Shown in pieces: positions 48,396-57,624 of a stretch of 64,000 bases of DNA. Source of the DNA: Aggregatilineales bacterium (lineage in GTDB: Bacteria > Chloroflexota > Anaerolineae > Aggregatilineales > Ch27). A model generated the notes under the pieces. The model did no database searches. It was given only the letters and a program-made list of their open reading frames with translations, and had not been told where the DNA came from. The stretch covers positions 1-64,000 of the forward strand of contig JARKOQ010000096.1 in the NCBI GenBank assembly GCA_029976005.1, written 5' to 3'. Each line of letters starts with the position of its first letter. Within the stretch, counting starts at the first letter, position 1. The position numbers and the translations under genes were made by a program.

Positions 48396-49550
48396 ATGTT
48401 AAATCCCGAACAGTGGAGAGTGACTATCATCAAAGCCCGTCCTCGCCTGATCGGGTTGGCGGTCTTTATCGTTGGGCTGATCGTTGGCCTGGTCTGGGCC
48501 TACGGGATCGCGCCGACGATCTGGCAGAATGCCGAGCCGATCCACCTGCACCCCAGTTACCAGGTCGAGTGGGTAAAAGCCGCCGCCGATCAATACGCAC
48601 GCACCGGCGACAGTAACCAGGCCGGCCGGATGCTGGCTTCCGTGGGAGATGCGGTTTCGATTATCGACAGCATCCGCACCCAGGCGGAACAGGCCGGGGA
48701 TCGCGACTACGCCGCCCTGCTGAACCAGTTGCGTGGCATCGCCTTGGGCGTGGGCGCGGATTCGAGCAATCCGGCCCTGCAAAAACTCTCCTACGGCGGG
48801 CTTCAGACCATGAGTCCGATCGTGCTGGTCGTGCTCGTGGCCGTGATTGGCGCGATCCTCCTCATCCTGTACCAGATGTACGGGATGATGCTCGGCATGA
48901 TCATCAAGAACCTGATCCCGCGCCGCCGCGGGCCAAAGAGCGCCGAATCGGTCGAAGCCAGCCGGGTCGAACAGGAACGCCGCCGTGCGATGGAGGAGGT
49001 TCGCCAGGTGCGCGAAGCGGCTCCGGCCCCGGCCCAGCCGGGCGGAGTCACCCTGCCGCCGCCGGTCTCCCAGTTCATGTCGGCCTACATCATGGGCGAT
49101 GACTACTTCGACGACTCGTTCAGCATCGAAGATGCCAACGGCGGCTTCCTGGGCGAGACCGGGGCCGGCATCTCGGAAACCATCGGCGTCGGCGCGCCCA
49201 AGAAGGTGACGGCGGTCGAAGTCTGGCTGTTCGACAAGAACGACATCCGGACCATCACCAAGGTGATCATGAGCGAGCACGCCTACAACGACGAAGCCCT
49301 GCGCGCCAAGCTGGCCCCCAAGGGCGAGGCCGTGATGGCCCGCCCAGGCCAGCAGGTCCTGCTGGAGACCCAGACCCTGCGCGTCATCGCCACCATCCGC
49401 GACATGAGCTACGGCAGCGGGGCGCTGCCACCCAACAGCTACTATGACCGGCTGACGCTCGAAATCGCGGCGTACGCCAAGGAAGGCGCGACCGCCGGGC
49501 CGGCCGGCGCGGTCAGCGACATCTACGGGGGAACGCTGCCGATCGCGTAG
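48396..49550 (+). CDS. Conserved two-TM membrane protein of unknown function
   Basis: A 384-residue protein with TM helices at about 18-38 (GLAVFIVGLIVGLVWAYG) and 145-170 (IVLVVLVAVIGAILLILYQM), separated by a helical extracytoplasmic loop with DQYARTGDSNQAGRMLASVG. A cytoplasmic helix rich in Arg/Glu (VEQERRRAMEEVRQVREA) and a C-terminal beta-rich domain (AVEVWLFDKNDIRTITKVIM, VLLETQTLRVIATIRDM) follow. The last part repeats a theme of Chloroflexota envelope proteins, but I cannot give a function. ATG 48396 has AAAGG upstream. Confidence 0.7.
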   Translation: MLNPEQWRVTIIKARPRLIGLAVFIVGLIVGLVWAYGIAPTIWQNAEPIHLHPSYQVEWVKAAADQYARTGDSNQAGRMLASVGDAVSIIDSIRTQAEQAGDRDYAALLNQLRGIALGVGADSSNPALQKLSYGGLQTMSPIVLVVLVAVIGAILLILYQMYGMMLGMIIKNLIPRRRGPKSAESVEASRVEQERRRAMEEVRQVREAAPAPAQPGGVTLPPPVSQFMSAYIMGDDYFDDSFSIEDANGGFLGETGAGISETIGVGAPKKVTAVEVWLFDKNDIRTITKVIMSEHAYNDEALRAKLAPKGEAVMARPGQQVLLETQTLRVIATIRDMSYGSGALPPNSYYDRLTLEIAAYAKEGATAGPAGAVSDIYGGTLPIA

Positions 49551-49577
49551 TCCTCCACCGGCGCCCATGCTGGAACG

Positions 49578-49611
49578 AACAGGGCCTCGTCATCGCGAGG
49601 CCCTGTTGTGT
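49578..49611. terminator. Bidirectional terminator between the two-TM gene and greA
   Basis: A 12-bp stem (AACAGGGCCTCG at 49578-49589, partner at 49596-49607) with a 6-nt loop, followed on the plus strand by GTGTTCTT. It lies between convergent genes and probably serves both. Confidence 0.7.
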
Positions 49612-49632
49612 TCTTCGCTGGCAGTCCGGCGA

Positions 49633-50100
49633 TCAGCGGATTTCCGTGATCTTAAAGGAGATTTGGCCGCCCGGAGCCTCGTAGGTGATTTTGTCATTCA
49701 CCCGGCGGCCAAGCAGCGCCGCGCCCAGGGGGCTTTCGTTGGAGATTTTGCCTTCGCGCGGGTTAGCCTCCGCCGCGCCGACGATGGTGTAGGTTTCCGG
49801 CTCTTCCCCCTTCTGAACCACCGTCACCGTCGACCCCATGCGCACGACGCCGGAAGGCTTGTGATTGTCCTCGATGATCGTCGCGGAGCGAAGCAGATTC
49901 TCCAGGTAGCGAATCCGGCCTTCCAGGAATCCCTGCTGCTCCTTGGCATCGATGTAGTCCGCGTTCTCCGAGAGATCGCCCTGCGCGACAGCCTCCTTGA
50001 GCTTCTGGGCCAGCGCCGGACGCTTCACGTTAAGCAGGTCATCTAGCTCAAGCTGAAGCTCTTCTGCACCCTGTTTGGTCAAAAACACTTGCTCTGCCAT
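49633..50100 (-). CDS. greA: Transcription elongation factor GreA
   Basis: Rescues backtracked RNA polymerase by stimulating transcript cleavage. The 155-residue protein starts with the coiled-coil domain (MAEQVFLTKQGAEELQLELD), has the acidic tip with DLSENADYIDAKEQQ (about 43-57) and the C-terminal FKBP-like domain ending ISFKITEIR. ATG 50100 is the family start. It converges with the two-TM gene. Confidence 0.97.
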   Translation of the reverse strand: MAEQVFLTKQGAEELQLELDDLLNVKRPALAQKLKEAVAQGDLSENADYIDAKEQQGFLEGRIRYLENLLRSATIIEDNHKPSGVVRMGSTVTVVQKGEEPETYTIVGAAEANPREGKISNESPLGAALLGRRVNDKITYEAPGGQISFKITEIR

Positions 50101-50257
50101 CTCATATCCTCAAAGAAGCCGGGTAATTGGCGTAGATTACATCAATTCGACAAACAGGTCAAGATGCACAAAGCCGACCATCGCGTTTCCGGCGCGCGAA
50201 CAGGTATAATGAGACATTCATACGTTTCTGGACCCGTTCCACGGCAAGGTAGACCTC

Positions 50258-50827
50258 ATGCCCAAACCTTACGACTACTACCTGAAGGAAATCCTGATCG
50301 ACGAGGCGACTCTGCAACAGCGTATCGCCGAGTTAGGCGCCCAAATCTCCCAGAACTACGCCGACAGGTCGGATTTGCTTCTGGTCTGCGTGCTCAAAGG
50401 CGGCGTGCTCTTTCTGACCGACCTGATGCGCCACATCACCATCCCGCATCACATCGACTTCATGGCCGTCTCCAGTTACGGTTCGGAAGCGCGCCAATCC
50501 AGCGGCGCGGTTCGCATCGAGATGGACCTCCACACCGACATCAGCAATCGCAACCTGCTCATCGTCGAGGACATCATCGACAGCGGCCACACCCTGAACT
50601 ACATCCTGCGCTCCCTGGAAGCGCGCCAGCCGGCCAGCGTCAAAATCTGCACGCTGCTGAGCAAGCCTGAGCGTCGGGAAGTCCCCATCCAGGTGGACTA
50701 CATCGGGTTCGAGATTCCCAATAAGTTCGTATTTGGGTACGGCCTCGACCTGGACGAATATTACCGCAACCTGCCCTTCATCGGTGTTGTCCGTGAAGGC
50801 GCTTACGCCGCCAGCGACCAGTCATGA
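50258..50827 (+). CDS. hpt: Hypoxanthine phosphoribosyltransferase
   Basis: Salvages hypoxanthine or guanine to IMP or GMP using PRPP. The 189-residue protein has the flexible loop before FMAVSSYGSEARQSSGAVRI, the PRPP motif NLLIVEDIIDSGHTL (about 97-111) and the purine-contact FEIPNKFVFGYGLDLDEYYR. TATAAT at 50205-50210 could be its -10. Its last four bases overlap the next gene's start. Confidence 0.96.
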   Translation: MPKPYDYYLKEILIDEATLQQRIAELGAQISQNYADRSDLLLVCVLKGGVLFLTDLMRHITIPHHIDFMAVSSYGSEARQSSGAVRIEMDLHTDISNRNLLIVEDIIDSGHTLNYILRSLEARQPASVKICTLLSKPERREVPIQVDYIGFEIPNKFVFGYGLDLDEYYRNLPFIGVVREGAYAASDQS

Positions 50828-52326
50828 CCGGCCCCAACGAGCCACGGCCATCCCCCCGGCCGCTGGTCTGGGCCGACATCGTCTTCACCCTGCGCGAGAT
50901 TTTGCCGGCCGGCCCGATCGACATCGTCCTGGTGGGCGGCGTGGTTCGGGATGCCTTCTGGGGCATCCCGGCGCATGATGTCGATCTCGCCGTCCCGCGC
51001 GGCGGCTTCGAGGTCGCCCGCCAGATCGCCAACCAGCTCGGCGGTGCGTTCTACAAGCTCGATCCAGAGCGCGAAACCGGCCGGGCCATCGTGAACTACC
51101 AGGGCGAGCGCCTGGTGATCGACGTCGCCAACTTCCGGGGAGACGACCTGCTGGCCGATCTGACCGGGCGCGATTTCACCCTGAATGCCGTCGCGGTGCC
51201 CCTCCACGGCGACCTGGCCGCCGTGATCGATCCACTGGATGGGCTGGCCGATGCCCAGGCGCGCATCCTCCGCCAGTGCAGCCCGGAGTCGATCCCCGGC
51301 GACCCGGTGCGCATCCTGCGCGCCATCCGCCTGAGCACCCGCTTCGATCTGCGCATCGAGCCGCACACGCTGGCCCGGATGCGCGGCGCGGTCCCCCGGT
51401 TGGCCCAGGCGTCGCCGGAGCGCGTCCGGGACGAGATCGTAACCCTGCTGGGCAGCCGCAAGCCAGCCGCCGGATTGCGTGCCCTGGACAGCCTGGGAGT
51501 CCTCTCCCTGATTGTCCCCGAAGTCGAAACACTGCGCGGCGTGACTCAGAGCGCGCCGCACCAGTATGACGTCTGGCAGCATACCCTGGAGGTTATCCGC
51601 CAGTTGGAGGGCGTCCTGCAGACCATCAGCCCGCGCCGCACCGAGCACACCGCCGCCCAGGCCGGGCTGGGCATGATCGTCTACTATCTGGATCGGTTCC
51701 GGGGCCAGCTCCAGGCCCATCTGGCCCAGACCTGGCCGAACGAGCGCCCGCATGCCGCCCTGCTGGGGCTGGCCGCCCTGCTCCACGACATCGGCAAGCC
51801 CGCGACCCGCGCCGTGGTGGGCGATCGAATCCGGTTCCTGGGCCACGAGAAGATCGGCGCCGCCCTGGCCGTGGAACGGGCCACCGCCCTCCGCCTGAGC
51901 CGGGCCGAGATCGCCCGCATCGAGCAGATCATCCTGCACCACATGCGCCCTCATCTGCTGGCCCAGGAACCCACCCTGACCCGGCGCGCGATCTACCGCT
52001 TCTGGCGGGAGCTGGGCTCGGCGGGAATCGACGTCTGCCTCCTGGCGCTGGCCGACTACCTGGCCACCGTGGGGCCGACCCTTCAGCCGGAAGCATGGGG
52101 GAACTACCTGCTGCGCATCGGCGCGCTGCTGGATGGCGCGCCGGGGCCACAGGCGATTCCCGACGCCGATCCGCTGGTCACGGGGAACGATCTGATGCGC
52201 GCCCTGGGCCTCAAGCCGGGGCCGCGCGTCGGCGAGTTGCTGGAGATGATTCAGGAAGCGCAGGCCGTAGGCGAAATCCAGACCATGGAGGAGGCGCTCC
52301 GCCTGGCGCGCGAGCACCTGGGATAA
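50824..52326 (+). CDS. CCA-adding enzyme / poly(A) polymerase family nucleotidyltransferase with HD domain
   Basis: A 500-residue class II nucleotidyltransferase. The N-terminal active site has LVGGVVRDAFWGIPAHDVDL (about 40-59; Gly-Gly pair, Arg-Asp and DxD), GRDFTLNAVAV, PVRILRAIRLSTRF (ribose/base motifs) and a C-terminal HD segment LAALLHDIGKPATRAV (about 317-332) with a second metal. It completes tRNA 3' CCA ends or tails RNA. ATGA overlap couples it to hpt. A strong terminator follows. Confidence 0.88.
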   Translation: MTGPNEPRPSPRPLVWADIVFTLREILPAGPIDIVLVGGVVRDAFWGIPAHDVDLAVPRGGFEVARQIANQLGGAFYKLDPERETGRAIVNYQGERLVIDVANFRGDDLLADLTGRDFTLNAVAVPLHGDLAAVIDPLDGLADAQARILRQCSPESIPGDPVRILRAIRLSTRFDLRIEPHTLARMRGAVPRLAQASPERVRDEIVTLLGSRKPAAGLRALDSLGVLSLIVPEVETLRGVTQSAPHQYDVWQHTLEVIRQLEGVLQTISPRRTEHTAAQAGLGMIVYYLDRFRGQLQAHLAQTWPNERPHAALLGLAALLHDIGKPATRAVVGDRIRFLGHEKIGAALAVERATALRLSRAEIARIEQIILHHMRPHLLAQEPTLTRRAIYRFWRELGSAGIDVCLLALADYLATVGPTLQPEAWGNYLLRIGALLDGAPGPQAIPDADPLVTGNDLMRALGLKPGPRVGELLEMIQEAQAVGEIQTMEEALRLAREHLG

Positions 52327-52328
52327 GA

Positions 52329-52359
52329 AAAACCCTGGCGGGTCATTCGCCAGGGTTTT
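52329..52359. terminator. Bidirectional terminator between the nucleotidyltransferase and rsmD
   Basis: A perfect 12-bp stem (AAAACCCTGGCG at 52329-52340, partner at 52348-52359) with a 7-nt loop; A-run before and T-run after, so it works on both strands. It overlaps the rsmD stop codon. Confidence 0.85.
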
Positions 52360-52903
52360 CGAAGAACCAGAGCAGCGTCCGGCCGTACTTGCGCTCGTCG
52401 TAGGCCCGCAGCACTTGCAACGGCACGCTTTCCTGTTCCTTCGGGTCGATCTGCACCACGACGATCGCGTCCGGGTTGAGCCACTCCGGATGCTCGTCCA
52501 GATGGAGCAGCGCCTGCTTCCAGACCCCGTGATACTGGGGCGGCGCGATGTACACCACGTCGAACCTTTCTCCGGCCCCGCGTTGCAGGTAGCGAAACGC
52601 ATCCATCCGCAGGACGCGAGCATCGCTTTCCAGCCCGGCCGTCTGAAGGTTTTCGTGGATCGTCTGGATCGCCAACCGGGAGCTGTCCACGAACACCACC
52701 CGCCCGGCCCCGCGGCTCAGGGCCTCGATCCCCACACTGCCTGTCCCGGCGAACAGGTCCAGCCAGACCGAACCATCCAGGACCGGATTCAGGATGTTGA
52801 ACAGCGCTTCCTTGACCCGATCCATGATCGGGCGGGTGCTATCTCCAGGCACCAGCTTGAGCCGCTTGCCCTTGGCCGTGCCAGATATGACTCGAATCGA
52901 CAT
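52343..52903 (-). CDS. rsmD: 16S rRNA (guanine966-N2)-methyltransferase family protein (RsmD-like)
   Basis: A 186-residue methyltransferase that should modify G966 of 16S rRNA. It starts MSIRVISGTAKGKRLKLVPG (family hallmark) and has STRPIMDRVKEALFNIL, the SAM motif VWLDLFAGTGSVGIEALSRG (about 47-66) and VVFVDSSRLA. The catalytic motif IV, normally Asp/Asn-Pro-Pro-Tyr/Phe, reads VVYIAPPQYHG (about 115-125), lacking the Asp before Pro-Pro. So activity or substrate position may be altered. It is 12 bases downstream of the UroD-like gene and likely part of that transcript. Confidence 0.88.
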   Translation of the reverse strand: MSIRVISGTAKGKRLKLVPGDSTRPIMDRVKEALFNILNPVLDGSVWLDLFAGTGSVGIEALSRGAGRVVFVDSSRLAIQTIHENLQTAGLESDARVLRMDAFRYLQRGAGERFDVVYIAPPQYHGVWKQALLHLDEHPEWLNPDAIVVVQIDPKEQESVPLQVLRAYDERKYGRTLLWFFENPGE

Positions 52904-52915
52904 GCGTTCTTTCCG

Positions 52916-53908
52916 CTAAACCAGCTCGTCCGCGACTTCCCGTACCGCGCGGATATTGGACAAGGGGGTGGTGACCATGATCACGCAGCCTGTCGCCAGG
53001 ATGAACCGCCGCCCGCCCGTCTGGCGGAAGGCATCCCGCGCCTGCTCGCGAATCTCGTTGGGAGTCCCGGTGTGGGTCGGCGACCAGTGCGACAGCCCGC
53101 CGCAGACCGCCCCCGGAAAGCGGCTCTTGCCGGTCGCCAGGTCGGGTTTGGCGTCGCGGTCGTGCCAGTTGATGGCCTGCACGGGATAGTCCGTGAAAAC
53201 GTCGAACATGGGGGCTTCGTCGCCGTGTAGGTGCAGCAGATTGAACCACCACTTCCCGCTCAGGGCTTCCAGAATCCGCAGGTCGTACGGCCGCCCGAAA
53301 ACCCGGTATTCGTCCTCGGTCAGGAACTGGTAGTTCGCCAACTGCACCGCGTAATAGATGCCCGCCAGGCCGCTCCGCCCCAATTCTTCGATGAAGCGGA
53401 CGGTGCTCTCGGTGATAGTGTTCAGTCCGGTATGCACCCGCTCCGGCGCGGTCCGGATGTGAGCCAACAGGCCATCGCCGCCCACCAGATTGCGCGCCTG
53501 GGCCAGGGGACTGAAGATCGTCTGGATCGCCGGCACGTCGGCCCCCAGCTCCGCCGTGATGGCCTTGACGGCCTCCAACTGGCGGCCCAGCGCGCCCCGC
53601 TTGGGATCGAGCGGGCGCAGGTTGGTCCAATCCAGCGTGCGGCCGATGGCCCGCCGGGTATAGTTGCGGGTGCCCTCGATGTTGCCCACCCACTCATCCT
53701 GCACGCCGTAATCCGTCAGGCAGAAGCTGCTTGACGGAGAAATCTTGACGAAATCCCAGTCATAACGCCGCTGGAATTCCACGGTCGACCGGGCCAGGTC
53801 GGCGGCGCGCTGGTCGTCGCCGGGCCAGTGACGCCACAGCGCCACCGGGACGCGATCGACCGCCTCGCCGGCAATGGCCTTTTCCAGACGTTCCCGCTTG
53901 GACGTCAT
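52916..53908 (-). CDS. Uroporphyrinogen decarboxylase superfamily protein, not a standard HemE
   Basis: A 330-residue barrel protein of the UroD/MtaA superfamily. The start has RERLEKAIAGEAVDRVPVAL, as in UroD, but the MRQAGRYLPEY motif that binds the porphyrinogen carboxylates is replaced (WRHWPGDDQRAADLA). Later matches are SGLAGIYYAVQLAN, LLHLHGDEAPMFDVFTDYPV and NWHDRDAKPDLATGK. It may act in methyl transfer or another decarboxylation. It overlaps the small TPR gene by four bases and precedes rsmD. Confidence 0.8.
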   Translation of the reverse strand: MTSKRERLEKAIAGEAVDRVPVALWRHWPGDDQRAADLARSTVEFQRRYDWDFVKISPSSSFCLTDYGVQDEWVGNIEGTRNYTRRAIGRTLDWTNLRPLDPKRGALGRQLEAVKAITAELGADVPAIQTIFSPLAQARNLVGGDGLLAHIRTAPERVHTGLNTITESTVRFIEELGRSGLAGIYYAVQLANYQFLTEDEYRVFGRPYDLRILEALSGKWWFNLLHLHGDEAPMFDVFTDYPVQAINWHDRDAKPDLATGKSRFPGAVCGGLSHWSPTHTGTPNEIREQARDAFRQTGGRRFILATGCVIMVTTPLSNIRAVREVADELV

Positions 53909-54207
53909 CCGTGCACGCCCCTCAGGAATTCAAGCTGCTGCTTGACCATGCGCCGCAGCATCTCGATCCGGTTACGGTCTTCTTCTTCGCCAGGCTCGGC
54001 GGCCAACAGGCCCGCCAGCTTCTGGAACGTCGCTTCCGCGTCGGCCTTTTGTCCCGCTCCCTTCTGAGCCAACCCCAACCCATACAGGATATCCAGGTCT
54101 TCGGGAGACGTGGAAGCGATCTTCTGGAACTCACTCAGGGCAACTTCGGCCCGGCCCGATACATGCGAGCGCCAGGCCTGTCCAAGAGGACTGCTCTCTC
54201 TGGTCAC
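53905..54207 (-). CDS. Small TPR-like protein
   Basis: A 100-residue helical protein with two TPR-like units: LGQAWRSHVSGRAEVALSEF and LDILYGLGLAQKGAGQKADA, followed by a charged helix EEEDRNRIEMLRRMVKQQLE. The start is GTG 54207, with AAGGAGGAG eight bases upstream; an ATG at 54231 lies before that ribosome site. Its stop overlaps the UroD-like start, forming a coupled pair with unknown role. Confidence 0.75.
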   Translation of the reverse strand: MTRESSPLGQAWRSHVSGRAEVALSEFQKIASTSPEDLDILYGLGLAQKGAGQKADAEATFQKLAGLLAAEPGEEEDRNRIEMLRRMVKQQLEFLRGVHG

Positions 54208-54274
54208 GGGTACTCCTCCTTCACAGGACAAAAGGACAGAAAAACACTATTTCGCGGCATTATATCCTGCCTCC

Positions 54275-56659
54275 CTACGAAGGCAAAGACGCCGGCCGCA
54301 CGGTGATCAGAATCGGCAGGGTCAGGGCCGTCCCCAGGCTGCCGCCCTGAACGTCGAAGAACTCGATTCGCTGTTCCGGCAGGCATGGGGCGAGGCTGGC
54401 CGCACCGCAGGTCCAGGTCTCAACCTGCAAAAGATAGCTGCCCGCCGGTACCTCCGGCCCGATCGCGATCCGGTGCGTATCCCGCACGTAGCGGGTTGCC
54501 GTCCAGCGCGAGGTGGGATAACCGCCGAGCAGGCTTTTGTACGACTGGCCGGCGCGCTGGCCGGTCTCCACGCTGGTGAGGCTCACCGCCACCTGGAGGT
54601 TCTCCGGGATCGATCGCACCGCCCGCCAGTACACCGTCAGGTCCAGGGTCTGGCCTGGGACGAACACGGTTTTGCCTTCCCCCAAACGGTAAGCCAGCAC
54701 GTCCAGCCCGGTCTGGGTATACGAGCGCAGGGGCAGGCTGTCGTCCAGCACAACCCCGCGTGGGGACTGCTCCCAGAACAGCCCCGGCGAACTGAGCGCC
54801 ACGGGCAGACCTGCCAGCAGCAACCCCAGCGCCAGGGTGACTGCGCGTGCCTCCCGCGAAGTCAGGCAGGCCCTCTCGCCGAGCACAAACGGGCTTGGCG
54901 ACCATTTTTGAAAGAAGCCGATCAGCCCCGCGCCCGCCAGTCCGAGCAGGCCCAGCGCCACGCCCAAACCCTGGATCAGCGTGCCCTGAAAAACCACGGC
55001 GAGTTCGTACGCCCCCGCCGGAATTTCCACCCGGAGCTGGCCATCCGGGTTGCTCACCCAGGACAATTCGCCCGTTCCCCGCTGCACGTGCCAGCCCGGA
55101 AACGCCGTCAGGTACAGGTCGAGCGTCAGCGCCTCCGAGGAGCGAACCAGCAGGCGCGCGCCCCCCGCCCCCGACTCGATCATATCCACCCGCCCCGCTG
55201 GCAGCGCCGTCCGGTTGATCCGGTCGATCCGTCCGGCCATCACCGATTCAATGACCGCGCGGGACGGTGTGGGGTTCGTCCCCAATGGAAGGGGGACTCG
55301 CCGGCCCGGTGCAACCGTCGCCAGACCGTACCCATCCAGTTCCAAATGGAAGCGCGCGGTAGAATCGGTGCCTCCAAAGTTGGCGGGCCAGTCCGGGGGA
55401 TGCAGCAGCGGGAAGGCCCCCAGAACCGGCAACCCGATCAACAGGGCCACGGCAAACAGCTTCAGCTGGCTGTTCCAGGCAAAGGACAGCCAGACCGCCG
55501 CGCGCGCGGCCATCACGGAGACGGGCAGCACCAGCAGGCCCAGCAGGAGGTGCGGCGGCAGGCCTGCCGACTCCCCACGCGCCACCATCCCGATCAGCCC
55601 GACGGTCACCAGCCCGAAATACAGCCACCATTCCGAGAGCTTGAGCGCCTGGCGGGCATGGCGGGCGTTCTTCCACATGTAGACCAGTTGCCCGAACGCC
55701 GCCGCGATGCCCAGCAGCCAGGCCGGCAATCCCAGGTTGCGCACAGCCGCCGGGTTGAACGCGCCAAAGTCCATCGCCCGCGTGGGGGCCAGCAGTTCGC
55801 CCAGGCTGAGCGGCCCGGCCGGGCTGCCATCCGGCAGCGTCACCCACGTGACGAGAGATTGTTCGGCCAGGGCCGGCAGCCAGAAGACCGCCGAGATCAC
55901 GCTGCCCAGTACCACGGCCAGCAGGGCGCGCGTCAAGCGCGGCCGCCGGTCGAAGATGCCCAGCCAGATCAGCCAGCCGCCCACCAGCAAAAACAAATAG
56001 GGACTCAGCAGCTCGTCGGCCAGCAGCAGCAAGGCCGTCGCCAGAGCCAATCCGACGAAATCCCACCCGCGTCCATAGTCCAGCAACCGGTCGATCGCCC
56101 ACAGCACCACCGGAGTTAACTGGAGCGCGATCATGGGGGCATATTCCCCCTCGATATACGGCAGAATGAAGAGCAAGGCCGGGCTGAGGGAAAAGCAGCC
56201 CACCGCGATCAGGCCCCCAATCGCGCCCCACCTGCGCCGCACGAATCCGTACATCCCGGCGGCCCCCGCCAGGGCCGCGGCAACCAGCATGAAGCGCACA
56301 CCGTCGACGGGCGAACTTTCCGTGACCAGCTCGAACAGGGCGGCAGGATACAGGCTGCCCGGCGCGACGTAGTTAAACAGCGGCGAGCCATAACCGTATA
56401 GGGTTGTTGGCGCCCAGCGCGGGTAGATGATCCCATCCTGGAGCGCGTCGGCCATCTCGGCGACGCGCTGGACATACAACTCAAGCGCCGTCCCGTGGGG
56501 CAGCCCCCCCCGGACAATCAACGGCCAGACGCTCAGCAGGCCCAGTACCACGGCCAGGACAAGCCCCCATTCCACCCGGCGGCCAGATTGGCGCATCCAG
56601 GCAGGGAGATCGTCGATCGTCAGGCCAGGGGGGAGGGGTGAGCCATCAGGAAGAGTCAC
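54275..56659 (-). CDS. Large polytopic membrane protein, GT-C glycosyltransferase-like
   Basis: A 794-residue protein with about 12 hydrophobic helices, a beta-rich extracytoplasmic region from about residue 455 and a last beta domain. The topology suggests a dolichyl/polyprenyl-phosphate sugar transferase (GT-C, 6-pyruvoyl-tetrahydropterin-synthase-related membrane family). The first loop holds ALQDGIIYPRWAPTTLYGYG, similar to the acidic/aromatic loop of GT-C enzymes; no DxD motif is clear. Proposed role: surface glycan or protein glycosylation. The start is GTG 56659 with AAGAAGG upstream. Confidence 0.6.
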   Translation of the reverse strand: MTLPDGSPLPPGLTIDDLPAWMRQSGRRVEWGLVLAVVLGLLSVWPLIVRGGLPHGTALELYVQRVAEMADALQDGIIYPRWAPTTLYGYGSPLFNYVAPGSLYPAALFELVTESSPVDGVRFMLVAAALAGAAGMYGFVRRRWGAIGGLIAVGCFSLSPALLFILPYIEGEYAPMIALQLTPVVLWAIDRLLDYGRGWDFVGLALATALLLLADELLSPYLFLLVGGWLIWLGIFDRRPRLTRALLAVVLGSVISAVFWLPALAEQSLVTWVTLPDGSPAGPLSLGELLAPTRAMDFGAFNPAAVRNLGLPAWLLGIAAAFGQLVYMWKNARHARQALKLSEWWLYFGLVTVGLIGMVARGESAGLPPHLLLGLLVLPVSVMAARAAVWLSFAWNSQLKLFAVALLIGLPVLGAFPLLHPPDWPANFGGTDSTARFHLELDGYGLATVAPGRRVPLPLGTNPTPSRAVIESVMAGRIDRINRTALPAGRVDMIESGAGGARLLVRSSEALTLDLYLTAFPGWHVQRGTGELSWVSNPDGQLRVEIPAGAYELAVVFQGTLIQGLGVALGLLGLAGAGLIGFFQKWSPSPFVLGERACLTSREARAVTLALGLLLAGLPVALSSPGLFWEQSPRGVVLDDSLPLRSYTQTGLDVLAYRLGEGKTVFVPGQTLDLTVYWRAVRSIPENLQVAVSLTSVETGQRAGQSYKSLLGGYPTSRWTATRYVRDTHRIAIGPEVPAGSYLLQVETWTCGAASLAPCLPEQRIEFFDVQGGSLGTALTLPILITVRPASLPS

Positions 56660-56713
56660 GACCGCGAGCCTTCTTGAACCGGAAAGGACGCAAGGCCATT
56701 ATACAACACAAAA

Positions 56714-56739
56714 GGCGGCCTCACGGAAGCGAGGCCGCC
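56714..56739 (-). terminator. Rho-independent terminator after sucD
   Basis: A 9-bp stem (GGCGGCCTC at 56714-56722, partner at 56731-56739) followed on the minus strand by TTTTGTGTTG. It lies 20 bases downstream of the sucD stop. Confidence 0.85.
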
Positions 56740-56759
56740 CCGGATCGGGAGCGCGATCC

Positions 56760-57620
56760 CTACCGCGCGATCAGATCGGCGATCTGATCGGGCGTCTCGG
56801 CGACGCGCACGCCCACTTCCTGGAAACGCGCGATTTTCTCGGCGGCGGTGCCCACGCCCGATTCGACGATTGCCCCCGCGTGGCCCATCGTCCGGCCCTC
56901 GGGGGCCTTGCGCCCGGCGATGAAGGCGACCACGGGCTTGGTCATGCGCTGGGCGATGAAAGCGGCCGCCTTCTGCTCGTCCGTGCCGCCGATCTCGCCA
57001 ATCAGGACAATCTTCTCGGTCTCCGGATCGTCCTCGAAAAGCCCCAGCACGTCGATGAAGCTGGTGCCATTGATCGGATCGCCGCCGATCCCCACGCAAC
57101 TGCTCTGGCCAATGCCGCGCTGGGTCAGCGCGTAGATGGCCTCATAGGTCAGCGTCCCGCTGCGCGAGACCACGCCGACCGAGCCGGGCATTGCGATATG
57201 GCCGGGCATGATCCCGACCTTGGCCTGGCCCGGTGTCAGCAGGCCGGGGCAGTTCGGCCCCACCAAACGCGAGTTCGATTGATCCAGCACGCGCCGCACG
57301 CGCATCATGTCGGCGATGGGCAGCCCTTCCGTGATGGCGACGATCAGCTCGATCCCGGCGTCGATGGCTTCCAGGATCGCGTCCGCCGCGCCGGCCGCGG
57401 GCACGTAGATGACGGTCGCGTTGGCCCCGGTGGTCTCTCGCGCGGTGCGCACCATGTCGAAGACCGGCTTACCCTCGACCCACTGACCGCCCTTGCCCGG
57501 CGTGACGCCGCCCACCACGTTGGTGCCGTACGCGATCATCTGCCGGGTGTGAAACAGGCCCTGCTGGCCGGTGATGCCCTGCACGATGAGGCGGGTGTTT
57601 CGATCGATCAAGACAGACAT
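56760..57620 (-). CDS. sucD: Succinyl-CoA synthetase alpha subunit
   Basis: With SucC it interconverts succinyl-CoA and succinate, making ATP or GTP in the TCA cycle. The 286-residue protein has the CoA-binding [49 protein letters not shown] and the phospho-His segment [17 protein letters not shown] (His near 245). It starts four bases after sucC ends, on the same transcript. Confidence 0.97.
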   Translation of the reverse strand: MSVLIDRNTRLIVQGITGQQGLFHTRQMIAYGTNVVGGVTPGKGGQWVEGKPVFDMVRTARETTGANATVIYVPAAGAADAILEAIDAGIELIVAITEGLPIADMMRVRRVLDQSNSRLVGPNCPGLLTPGQAKVGIMPGHIAMPGSVGVVSRSGTLTYEAIYALTQRGIGQSSCVGIGGDPINGTSFIDVLGLFEDDPETEKIVLIGEIGGTDEQKAAAFIAQRMTKPVVAFIAGRKAPEGRTMGHAGAIVESGVGTAAEKIARFQEVGVRVAETPDQIADLIAR

Positions 57621-57624
57621 GGTG

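Noticed and set aside
52916-53908. Standard uroporphyrinogen decarboxylase HemE
   Set aside because: The Arg-containing substrate motif near the N-terminus is missing; only the superfamily fold matches.
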